The position numbers and the translations under genes were made by a program. Below the pieces are notes generated by a model. The model saw only the letters and a program-made list of their open reading frames with translations, ran no database searches and was not told where the DNA came from. From NCBI GenBank assembly GCA_035626475.1, contig DASPNP010000081.1, positions 1 through 48,885 on the forward strand: a stretch of DNA of 48,885 nucleotides. The letters run 5' to 3'. How positions within the stretch are numbered: the stretch's first letter is position 1; the number at the start of each line of letters is the position of its first letter. Below, piece after piece: positions 16,698-27,168 of the stretch. This DNA is from DASPKT01 sp035626475. Its GTDB lineage: Bacteria > Pseudomonadota > Alphaproteobacteria > Azospirillales > Azospirillaceae.

Positions 16698-18338
16698 ATG
16701 AGTGATCGTGACAGCAAGGTGGGCCGCCGGGGCCTGATGGGAGCCGGTGCCGCCACGGTGGCGCTGATGGCGCCGGGCGTGGCGCTGGCGGCGAGGAAGC
16801 CGCCGACGACCTCGCCGACCACCGGCGCCGTCGCCGTCACCATCAACACGGCGGACGCCCCGCGCCCGATCAGCCCGCTGATCTACGGCACCAACGAGTT
16901 CGGCGGCAGCTCGGTCGCCACGGACAAGGCGGCCGGGATCGCCGCGCGGCGCCTGGGCGGCAACCGGCTCACCGGCTACAACTGGCAGACCAACCACAGC
17001 CACGCCGGCAAGGACTATTATCACCAGAACGACGACTACCTGCCCTGGAACCTGGGCGTGCCGCAGGCCGAGTACCGGACGCCCGGCTCGGTCGTCTCCA
17101 AGTTCCACACCGACTCCCGCGCCATGGGGGCGGAGACGCTGGTGACGGTGCCGCTGGCAGGATATGTCGCCGCCGACAATGCCGGCCCCGTCTCCCAGGC
17201 GCAGACCGCGCCGTCCGCCCGCTGGCGCCCGATCGCGCTGCAGGCCAGCGCCGACGCCAGCGCCGTCCGCATTGACGAGTTCGTGCGCCTGATGGTGCAG
17301 CGCCACGGGGCGTCGGGGAGCGGCAACGGCATCCGCGCCTACGCGCTGGATAACGAACCGGGCCTCTGGTTCGACAGCCACCCCTACCTGCACCCGGCCA
17401 AGGCCACCTATGCCGAGCTGATCGAGAAGGGCATCGCCACCGCCCGGATGATCAAGTCGATCGACCCGGGCGCGCTGATCTACGGCCCGGTGCCCTTCGG
17501 CTTCTCCGAGATGTGGAACCTGCAGGAGGCGCCGGACCGCGCGGCCTACGCCCAGTACGGCAACTTCCTGGGCGCCTATCTGGCCGCCTTCAAGGCCGAG
17601 CAGGACCGCACCGGCGTCCGCCTGCTGGATGTGCTGGACGTTCACTGGTACCCCGAGTGCAACGCCGGCCAGATCCCGTTCAGCAACACGGCGGGTCTCC
17701 AGAACGACCGGCTGCAGGCGCCGCGCTCGCTGTGGGACGGACGCTTCGTCGAGAACAGCTGGATCGGCCAGTGGTACGGCCCGAACCAGACCTTCGACCT
17801 GCGCCTGCCGCTGCTGCCCTCGCTGCAGCGGATCGTGGACAAATGGTATCCGGGCACCAAGCTGGGCATCACCGAGTTCAACTACGGCGCCAGCTCCATC
17901 GTCGCCTCCGGCCTGGCGGTGGCGGACGTGCTGGGCGCCTTCGGCCGCTTCGGGGTGCATGCCGGCTACCATTGGGGCCTGCCCGACGGCTTCGTCGGCA
18001 GCGCCTACAGGCTCTACCGCAACTATGACGGCGCTGGCGGTCGCTTCGGCGACACCTCGGTCGGCGCCTCGGCGGCCGATCCGGCCAAGCTGTCGGTCTG
18101 GGCCGCGACCAGCGCCGCCACCGGCCGGCTGCATGTCGTCATGGTGAACAAGACGACGGCGGCGGTCAGCGTCAGCGCGACCGTCGGCGGCGGCCGGACC
18201 TTCCGCACGCTGGACGGATTCACCTTCGATGCCAGCTCCGCCGCGATCCGCAAGCCCAGCGCCGCGACCACCGTATCGGCCAACGCCTTCACCCGCTCGC
18301 TGCCGGCGCTCAGCGCCTGGCATTTCGTCCTGGCCTGA
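16698..18338 (+). CDS. Tat-exported glycoside hydrolase, family 44-like
   Basis: This 546-residue protein resembles GH44 endoglucanase/xyloglucanase enzymes, which cleave beta-1,4-glucan chains with retention. A twin-arginine signal (GRRGLMGAGAATVALMAPG) ends near ALAA, about residue 32. The start of the barrel has the GH44-like ISPLIYGTNEF and GGNRLTGYNWQTN. The acid/base candidate is E220 in YALDNEPGLW; the nucleophile candidate is E393 in GITEFNYGAS. A C-terminal beta domain (about residues 455-546) completes the usual GH44 fold. No carbohydrate-binding or dockerin module is present. GGGAG precedes the ATG. It is unusual between TCA-cycle genes, suggesting an acquired function. Confidence 0.85.
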   Translation: MSDRDSKVGRRGLMGAGAATVALMAPGVALAARKPPTTSPTTGAVAVTINTADAPRPISPLIYGTNEFGGSSVATDKAAGIAARRLGGNRLTGYNWQTNHSHAGKDYYHQNDDYLPWNLGVPQAEYRTPGSVVSKFHTDSRAMGAETLVTVPLAGYVAADNAGPVSQAQTAPSARWRPIALQASADASAVRIDEFVRLMVQRHGASGSGNGIRAYALDNEPGLWFDSHPYLHPAKATYAELIEKGIATARMIKSIDPGALIYGPVPFGFSEMWNLQEAPDRAAYAQYGNFLGAYLAAFKAEQDRTGVRLLDVLDVHWYPECNAGQIPFSNTAGLQNDRLQAPRSLWDGRFVENSWIGQWYGPNQTFDLRLPLLPSLQRIVDKWYPGTKLGITEFNYGASSIVASGLAVADVLGAFGRFGVHAGYHWGLPDGFVGSAYRLYRNYDGAGGRFGDTSVGASAADPAKLSVWAATSAATGRLHVVMVNKTTAAVSVSATVGGGRTFRTLDGFTFDASSAAIRKPSAATTVSANAFTRSLPALSAWHFVLA

Positions 18339-18354
18339 GGCTGAATACCCCGCC

Positions 18355-18388
18355 GCATCAAATGCCATATTGATATGGCATTTGATGC
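18355..18388. promoter_or_regulatory. Perfect 16-bp-arm palindrome upstream of DUF1838 gene
   Basis: The arm GCATCAAATGCCATAT (18355-18370) and its exact reverse complement (18373-18388) are separated only by TG. The site is AT-rich within GC-rich DNA and has no T-run, which argues against a terminator for the gene before it. It ends 51 bases before the DUF1838 start. The best reading is an operator for a dimeric regulator, possibly overlapping the promoter. Confidence 0.6.
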
Positions 18389-18439
18389 CGGCTTGGGCCA
18401 CACTCCCCGCACGAACCAATCGATAAGGGGAGGGTGATC

Positions 18440-19363
18440 TTGTCCGCGTCCCGTCTGTTCCGCTCCGCGCTCGTCGCCGGGGCGCTGCTGCTGCCGGTTT
18501 CCGGGGTCCAGGCCCAGGCCATCGATCTCGCCACGCCCGAGGGCGTGCTGACGGCGAACCGCAAGATCCACTGCCATCTCGAGGACGGCAAGCCGGCGCT
18601 CTACTACTGGCAGGGCGACGTCTTCTCGCGCCGCCAGGGTGAGGCGGACAAGCGGCTGTTCCAGGTCCAGGGCATGAACATCCGCGCCTGCACCACCGTG
18701 AACGACCCGCAGAAGGGCAAGGGCTTCAAGCTCGTCAGCCGCGAGATCCTGCTCTATCTCGACCCCAACACCGGCGAGGTCCTGCGCAAATGGTCCAACC
18801 CCTGGACCGGCAAGGAGGTCGAGGTGATGCACGTCGCCAACGACCCGGTGAACAGCACCTGGATGCCGACGGGGCGCGACGGCAAGCCGGTCACCTGGTC
18901 GGGCTACGAGATCGAGGACACGGTGTTCATCGGCGCCGAGGTGCCGCTCTTCTACACCAACCCGCTGGCGGGCGAGTACCAGGCGCAGGTCGGCGGCACC
19001 TACCACGCCACCGAGATGTTCAACTTCATGGCCAACAAGAAGCGCCTGCTGGATCCGAAGGTGAAGGGCCTGGACGACGTGCATGTCGGCTGGGTGCGCA
19101 TGTCGCAGTGGCTGCCCTGGATGGAGATGGGCGGCCGCGAGGGGCTGCTGTACTTCCACACGGCCGGCCGCCGCGTGTCCGACTGGAGCGACATGCCGGA
19201 GACGCTGCGCAAGGAGATCGAGGCCAACTACCCGATCTACAAGGCGCCGCCGCCGGCGGACGATGCCCGCCCGAACGAGACCAGCTGGACCTACTACAAG
19301 AAGAGGATGGAGGAGAAGAAGGCCGCCGGCGGTGCCGCCGCGCCGAAGCCGGCCGGCCACTGA
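18440..19363 (+). CDS. DUF1838 family exported protein
   Basis: This protein of about 307 residues belongs to DUF1838 (function unknown). It has a Sec-type signal (SASRLFRSALVAGALLLPVSGVQAQA). The mature part opens with DLATPEGVLTANRKIHCHLEDGKPALYYWQGDV, broken here only for family comparison. Later landmarks are LVSREILLYLDPNTGEVL, NPWTGKEVEVMHVANDPVN and WLPWMEMGGREG. The start is probably TTG at 18440, because GGGGAGG (18427-18433) sits 6 bases before it; a GTG at 18434 would overlap that site. The gene stands alone between a perfect palindrome and a strong terminator. Confidence 0.85.
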   Translation: MSASRLFRSALVAGALLLPVSGVQAQAIDLATPEGVLTANRKIHCHLEDGKPALYYWQGDVFSRRQGEADKRLFQVQGMNIRACTTVNDPQKGKGFKLVSREILLYLDPNTGEVLRKWSNPWTGKEVEVMHVANDPVNSTWMPTGRDGKPVTWSGYEIEDTVFIGAEVPLFYTNPLAGEYQAQVGGTYHATEMFNFMANKKRLLDPKVKGLDDVHVGWVRMSQWLPWMEMGGREGLLYFHTAGRRVSDWSDMPETLRKEIEANYPIYKAPPPADDARPNETSWTYYKKRMEEKKAAGGAAAPKPAGH

Positions 19364-19389
19364 CCGCCGCCTCCGCCTGATGCGATGAG

Positions 19390-19424
19390 GGGCGCCCTTC
19401 CCGGCCGGGGAGGGCGCCCTTTTC
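19390..19424 (+). terminator. Terminator after DUF1838 gene
   Basis: A long stem GGGCGCCCT (19390-19398) / AGGGCGCCC (19411-19419) has an inner CCCGGCCGGG palindrome and is followed by TTTTCGTTT. It separates the accessory genes from the sucCD promoter. Confidence 0.92.
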
Positions 19425-19538
19425 GTTTGCCGGCGCCGCCGCGCACGATCCTTGCGCCCGGCCGGACATGATCCGGTAGTGCTTACATTCGAGGCGCCGC
19501 CAGTCTTTTTCCGGGGCGGGCTACCCGTCTGATCGGGG

Positions 19539-19566
19539 TTGATCCCCGGGGGAAGGGTGCTACAGT
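19539..19566 (+). promoter_or_regulatory. Candidate promoter for sucCD
   Basis: TTGATC (19539-19544) and TACAGT (19561-19566) are separated by 16 bases and lie 84 bases before the sucC start. The -35 element is embedded in a small inverted repeat CGGGG-TTGAT-CCCCG (19534-19548), which could be a regulator site. Confidence 0.45.
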
Positions 19567-19649
19567 GCGCGCCGCGCGAGGGATACCCCTCCCGCGGTGG
19601 CGGCCTTTATGGCCGGGTCGTTCCCCAACCAGGAAACCGGCGTCTCCGC

Positions 19650-20846
19650 ATGAACATCCATGAATACCAGGCCAAGGGCCTGCTGAAGAAATACGGCGTC
19701 GCGGTTCCCCGCGGCGGCGTCGCCTACACCCCTGCCGAGGCCCGCAAGGTCGCCGAGGAGCTGGGCGGTCCGGTCTGGGTCGTGAAGTCCCAGATCCACG
19801 CCGGCGGCCGTGGTGCCGGGCGCTTCGCCGATAACCCGCAGGGCAAGGGCGGCGTCCGCGTGGTCAAGTCGATCGACGAGGTCGAGGCCAACGCGAAGGA
19901 GATGCTGAACCACGTGCTGGTGACCAAGCAGACCGGTCCCGAGGGCAAGGAGGTCAAGCGCCTCTATGTCGAGGAAGGCTGCGACATCAAGCGCGAGCTC
20001 TACCTCTCGATGCTGCTGGATCGCAACACCAGCCGCGTCACCATCGTCGCCTCGACCGAGGGCGGCATGGAGATCGAGGAGGTGGCGCACAACACGCCCG
20101 AGAAGATCCTGAAGGTCGCCATCGACCCGGTGACGGGCCTGGAGGGCTTCCACGCCCGCAAGGTCGCCTTCGCCCTGGGTCTGGAAGGCAAGCAGGTCGG
20201 CGCGGCCGTGAAGCTGCTGACGGCCATGTACAAGGCCTTCACCGACTTGGACGCCGCATTGCTCGAGGTCAACCCGCTGGTCGTGACCGGCGGCGGCGAG
20301 GTCATCGCGCTCGACGCCAAGATGGGCTTCGACGACAACGCGCTGTACCGCCACAAGGACGTCGAGGACCTGCGCGACGAGTCCGAGGAGGAGGCGTCGG
20401 AGACCGAGGCCACCAAGCACGGCCTCAACTACGTGAAGCTGGACGGCAACATCGGCTGCATGGTGAACGGCGCCGGCCTCGCCATGGCGACGATGGACAT
20501 CATCAAGCTCTATGGCGGCGAGCCCGCGAACTTCCTGGACGTCGGCGGCGGCGCCACGCGCGAGCGCGTGACCACGGCCTTCAAGCTCATCCTGTCCGAT
20601 CCGAACGTCGAGGGCATCCTCGTCAACATCTTCGGCGGCATCATGCGCTGCGACGTGATCGCCGAGGGCGTGGTGGCGGCGGCCCGCGAGGTCAGCCTGC
20701 ACGTCCCGCTGGTGGTCCGCCTGGAAGGCACCAACGTCGACCTCGGCAAGAAGATCCTGGCCGACAGCGGCCTGCCCATCCTCTCCGCCGACAATCTGGC
20801 CGACGCGGCCGAGAAGATCGTGAAGTCCGTGAAGGAGGCCGCGTAA
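19650..20846 (+). CDS. sucC: Succinyl-CoA synthetase (ADP-forming) beta subunit
   Basis: This is the ATP-grasp beta subunit (398 aa), which with SucD interconverts succinyl-CoA and succinate with ATP formation in the TCA cycle. The N-terminus MNIHEYQAKGLLKKYGV is diagnostic. The grasp region includes VWVVKSQIHAGGRGAGRF, and the C-terminal ligase part has ANFLDVGGGATRERV and NIFGGIMRCDVIAEGV. The start at 19650 is fixed by this N-terminus; AGGAAA is somewhat distant (13 bases). The sucD ATG follows its stop with no gap. The unit has its own promoter region, separate from mdh. Confidence 0.98.
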   Translation: MNIHEYQAKGLLKKYGVAVPRGGVAYTPAEARKVAEELGGPVWVVKSQIHAGGRGAGRFADNPQGKGGVRVVKSIDEVEANAKEMLNHVLVTKQTGPEGKEVKRLYVEEGCDIKRELYLSMLLDRNTSRVTIVASTEGGMEIEEVAHNTPEKILKVAIDPVTGLEGFHARKVAFALGLEGKQVGAAVKLLTAMYKAFTDLDAALLEVNPLVVTGGGEVIALDAKMGFDDNALYRHKDVEDLRDESEEEASETEATKHGLNYVKLDGNIGCMVNGAGLAMATMDIIKLYGGEPANFLDVGGGATRERVTTAFKLILSDPNVEGILVNIFGGIMRCDVIAEGVVAAAREVSLHVPLVVRLEGTNVDLGKKILADSGLPILSADNLADAAEKIVKSVKEAA

Positions 20847-21722
<876 letters not shown>

Positions 21723-21748
21723 CCTCCGCGCGTAGGTCGGAAACGGAA

Positions 21749-21781
21749 ACGGCGGCCTCGCGAGGGGCCGCCGTTTTTGTT
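21749..21781 (+). terminator. Terminator after sucCD
   Basis: The stem ACGGCGGCC (21750-21758) / GGCCGCCGT (21767-21775) has loop TCGCGAGG and is followed by TTTTTGTTT. Confidence 0.94.
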
Positions 21782-21800
21782 TCGTGGCATGTTCGTCGGT

Positions 21801-21835
21801 CACAATACGGCTCCGGCTCCATGCGACCTGCGGGA
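21801..21835. repeat. Degenerate half of palindrome A
   Basis: ACAATACGGCTCC..GGCTCCATGCGACCTGCGGG resembles the right arm of family A (ending CTCCATGCGACCTACGGG in other copies). No left arm is seen beside it, although CGTAGGTCGG occurs at 21732-21741 before the terminator. Probably a decayed copy or fragment. Confidence 0.45.
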
Positions 21836-21860
21836 GGCTCCCGGCCATGGGCAGCGTTGC

Positions 21861-21977
21861 CGCTGTGCGTCCTTCGACAGGCTCAGGATGAGGACCTTTG
21901 TGCTGCTCCCGGTGGCCTCGGGAAGGAGGAGTGCCTGGCACTCCCGACCCTCACCCTGAGCTTGTCGAAGGGCGCAC
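21861..21977. repeat. Family C dispersed repeat, copy 1
   Basis: The element is about 115 bases with inverted ends. The left end GTGCGTCCTTCGACAGGCTC begins at 21865, and the right end (CTGAGCTTGTCGAAGGGCGC) reaches 21977. The interior contains TTTGTGCTGCTCCC and GGAGTGCCTGGCACTCCCG. Copy 2 near 42.5 kb carries the same interior in reverse orientation. It lies downstream of the sucCD terminator, next to the end of a convergent gene. Confidence 0.8.
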
Positions 21978-22014
21978 CACGGCACAGCCTCTCCCGGTTC
22001 CGCTCGCGCCAGCC

Positions 22015-22479
22015 TCACACCCCCCGGACCCGCTCCGACAGCCGCACGAGGAGCGCGGTGCCGACGCCCCAGGCGCCGTTGATCAGCGGGCCGATCCAGA
22101 TCGTGGCGGGGTTCCAGCCGCCGGCGATGGGGCGGCCCTTGATCGGGGCGACGACAAACCAGGCGACCAGGGTCGGGCCCAGCGCGCCGAAGACCAATGC
22201 GATCAGCCACCATTTCGCGTCCCGATGGCGGCGGTCCAGGATCAGCATCAGCAGGATGCCCCACACCCCGCCCCAGAAGCTGGCGGAGAGGACCGCCGGC
22301 ACGCCCAGCGGCGCCGTGGGCGTCATGTTGTAGACATTGGCCTGCAGCAGCCCCATGAGGTTCAGCAGCACCAGCACCCCCTGGTGGAAGACGAGCACGG
22401 CCAGGAATCCCGCGGCGAAGGCGACGAGGTGGCGGGAGAGGCCGCCGGCGGCGGTGCGGGGCAGGGCGGTCTGGCTCAT
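22015..22479 (-). CDS. Four-helix membrane protein, unknown function
   Basis: This 154-residue protein has four predicted membrane segments at about residues 18-45, 59-81, 90-112 and 127-148, and no signal peptide cleavage site. The loop between helices 2 and 3 is basic (DRRHRDAKWW), consistent with a cytoplasmic side. The third and fourth helices are separated by VAPIKGRPIAGGWNPATI. I do not recognise a characterised family, though small membrane proteins of this kind are common in Rhodospirillales. The start at 22479 has AGGGAAA nearby; the frame stays open upstream but overlaps the sucA leader. It is transcribed away from sucA. Confidence 0.75.
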   Translation of the reverse strand: MSQTALPRTAAGGLSRHLVAFAAGFLAVLVFHQGVLVLLNLMGLLQANVYNMTPTAPLGVPAVLSASFWGGVWGILLMLILDRRHRDAKWWLIALVFGALGPTLVAWFVVAPIKGRPIAGGWNPATIWIGPLINGAWGVGTALLVRLSERVRGV

Positions 22480-22554
22480 GGGTCGTTTCCCTATCGTTAT
22501 TATCGGCCCGGCGGGCGGCACGAAGCTGTGTCCGGCCGGGGTGCCGTCAAGTCC

Positions 22555-22581
22555 TTGACCATACGCCCTGTGAGGTACGAT
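22555..22581 (+). promoter_or_regulatory. Candidate sucA promoter
   Basis: CTTGACC with TTGACC at 22555-22560 and TACGAT at 22576-22581 are 15 bases apart, slightly short for a housekeeping promoter. The position is between the divergent membrane-protein gene and sucA, and it would give a leader of about 225 bases. Confidence 0.4.
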
Positions 22582-22813
22582 TTGAAACGCGCCGCCGCAG
22601 TACCATGTCTTGGGCCCGGCAAGACCCTTTCGCTTGTGTGCCCGTCTTGGCTTTCCAGCCTCACAAGCTTGCGTTTTCCGGACGGGGGGCATGGTTCGAC
22701 TGCATATTGATGCCGTCAACCGCCTGTCGTAAAAGGACCCGATTCTATTCCGGGCGGAGCCCTTCCGTCCGGTCTCCCATCCTCTGAACCGCTCCCAGAG
22801 CACCCGAGGCCCG
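22582..22813 (+). other. Long sucA leader with predicted stem-loops
   Basis: The region has no open frame worth calling. It contains nested inverted repeats: GCTTGTG (22632-22638) pairs with CACAAGC (22662-22668) and encloses GGCT-TTCC-AGCC (22649-22660). The segment is less GC-rich than neighbouring DNA. Whether it is a regulatory leader or simply untranslated sequence cannot be settled by reading. Confidence 0.35.
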
Positions 22814-25717
<2,904 letters not shown>

Positions 25718-25734
25718 CCGCTTGAAGAAACCAA

Positions 25735-25763
25735 GGGGCGCCCAGGATTTCCAAGGGCGCCCC
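25735..25763 (+). other. Intercistronic stem-loop between sucA and sucB
   Basis: A perfect 9-bp stem GGGGCGCCC (25735-25743) / GGGCGCCCC (25755-25763) has an 11-base loop. No T-run follows, so it is unlikely to be a full terminator. It could protect the upstream message from 3' exonucleases or set the E1:E2 ratio. Confidence 0.7.
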
Positions 25764-25794
25764 GCCCAGGAACGAACCATAAGGTAATCCGGAC

Positions 25795-27021
25795 ATGGCG
25801 ACGAACATCACGGTCCCCACCCTCGGCGAGTCGGTCACGGAAGCGACCGTCGCGCGGTGGCTGAAGAAGGTCGGCGACACCGTGCAGGCCGACGAGCCGC
25901 TGGTGGAGCTTGAGACGGACAAGGTCACGCTGGAGGTGCCGGCCCCGGCTGCCGGCGTCCTGTCCGAGATCGTCGCCGCCGACGGCGTCACGGTCGGCGT
26001 CGCCGCGCTGCTGGGCGTGGTCGCCGAGGGCGGTGCCGCCGCCGCCGCGAAGCCCGCCGCGGCCGCCCCGGCTCCGGCCGCTGCCCAGGCTCCGGCCGCC
26101 GCCGCTCCCGCCGCCACGGGCGGCCAGGTGATGCCCGCCGCCCGCAAGATGGCGGAGGACAACAAGGTCGACACCTCCGCCATCGCCGGCACCGGCAAGG
26201 ACGGCCGCGTCACCAAGGGCGACGTGATCCAGCATCTCGAGCAGCCCCGCCCGGCCGCCCCCGCCGCCGCTCCGGCGCCCGCCGCCAAGCCGGCCCAGCC
26301 CTCCGGCCCGCGTGCCCGCGCCGACCGCGAGGAGCGGGTCCGCATGACGCGGCTCCGCCAGCGCATCGCCGAGCGCCTGAAGGAGGCGCAGAACACCGCG
26401 GCCATGCTCACCACCTTCAACGAGGTGGACATGACCAACCTGATGCGCGTGCGCAACGAGCTGAAGGACCAGTTCGAGAAGCGCCACGGCGCCAAGCTCG
26501 GCTTCATGTCCTTCTTCGTGAAGGCGTGCCTGGTCGCGCTGAAGGAGATCCCGGCGGTGAACGCCGAGATCGACGGCACCGACATCGTCTACAAGAACTA
26601 CTACGACATCGGTGTCGCCGTCGGCACGCCGCAGGGTCTGGTGGTTCCGGTCCTGCGCGACGCCGACACGCTCAGCTTCGCCGGCATCGAGAAGGGCATC
26701 GCCGACCTGGGCAAGAAGGCCCGCGACGGCAAGCTCGCCATCGAGGATCTGCAGGGTGGCACCTTCACCATCTCCAACGGCGGCGTGTACGGCTCGCTGA
26801 TGTCGACGCCGATCCTGAACACGCCGCAGTCCGGCATCCTGGGCATGCACAAGATCCAGGACCGCCCGATGGTCGTCGGCGGCAAGATCGAAATCCGCCC
26901 GATGATGTACCTGGCGCTCTCCTACGACCACCGCATCATCGACGGCCGCGAGGCGGTGACCTTCCTGGTGCGGGTGAAGGATTGCCTGGAGAACCCCGAG
27001 CGCATCCTGCTCGAGGTCTGA
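25795..27021 (+). CDS. sucB: Dihydrolipoyl succinyltransferase, E2 of 2-oxoglutarate dehydrogenase
   Basis: This is the E2 core subunit (408 aa), which transfers the succinyl group from lipoyl-lysine to CoA. It has one N-terminal lipoyl domain with the lysine in ELETDKVTLEVPA, then an Ala/Pro-rich linker (residues about 80-110). The peripheral-subunit binding domain follows (MPAARKMAEDNKVDTSAIAG). After a second Ala/Pro linker comes the catalytic domain, ending with SYDHRIIDGREAVTFL, in which His and Asp of HxxxDG are catalytic. One lipoyl domain and the final PERILLEV are typical of SucB. A terminator follows. Confidence 0.98.
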   Translation: MATNITVPTLGESVTEATVARWLKKVGDTVQADEPLVELETDKVTLEVPAPAAGVLSEIVAADGVTVGVAALLGVVAEGGAAAAAKPAAAAPAPAAAQAPAAAAPAATGGQVMPAARKMAEDNKVDTSAIAGTGKDGRVTKGDVIQHLEQPRPAAPAAAPAPAAKPAQPSGPRARADREERVRMTRLRQRIAERLKEAQNTAAMLTTFNEVDMTNLMRVRNELKDQFEKRHGAKLGFMSFFVKACLVALKEIPAVNAEIDGTDIVYKNYYDIGVAVGTPQGLVVPVLRDADTLSFAGIEKGIADLGKKARDGKLAIEDLQGGTFTISNGGVYGSLMSTPILNTPQSGILGMHKIQDRPMVVGGKIEIRPMMYLALSYDHRIIDGREAVTFLVRVKDCLENPERILLEV

Positions 27022-27048
27022 GCCGGCGGCTCCGCGCCGACCTGGTGG

Positions 27049-27077
27049 AAGGGGCCCCTCGCGGGGCCCCTTTTTTG
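27049..27077 (+). terminator. Terminator after sucB
   Basis: The stem AAGGGGCCCC / GGGGCCCCTT with loop TCGC is followed by a TTTTTT run ending at 27076. It is a strong intrinsic terminator, so lpd, 4 kb downstream, is not in the sucAB transcript. Confidence 0.95.
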
Positions 27078-27168
27078 TTCACGCGCAACTCGCCGCCGAT
27101 TTTCCCGCCCCGATGCGCTTTCGCGGCGGTGCTGGTAGTATGCGGCCGCGAGAGGGCAGGCGGTTCCG

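Noticed and set aside
18355..18388. Palindrome as an intrinsic terminator of the glycoside hydrolase gene
   Set aside because: No T-run follows, the stem is AT-rich unlike the GC-rich stems of all other terminators here, and its location favours an operator.
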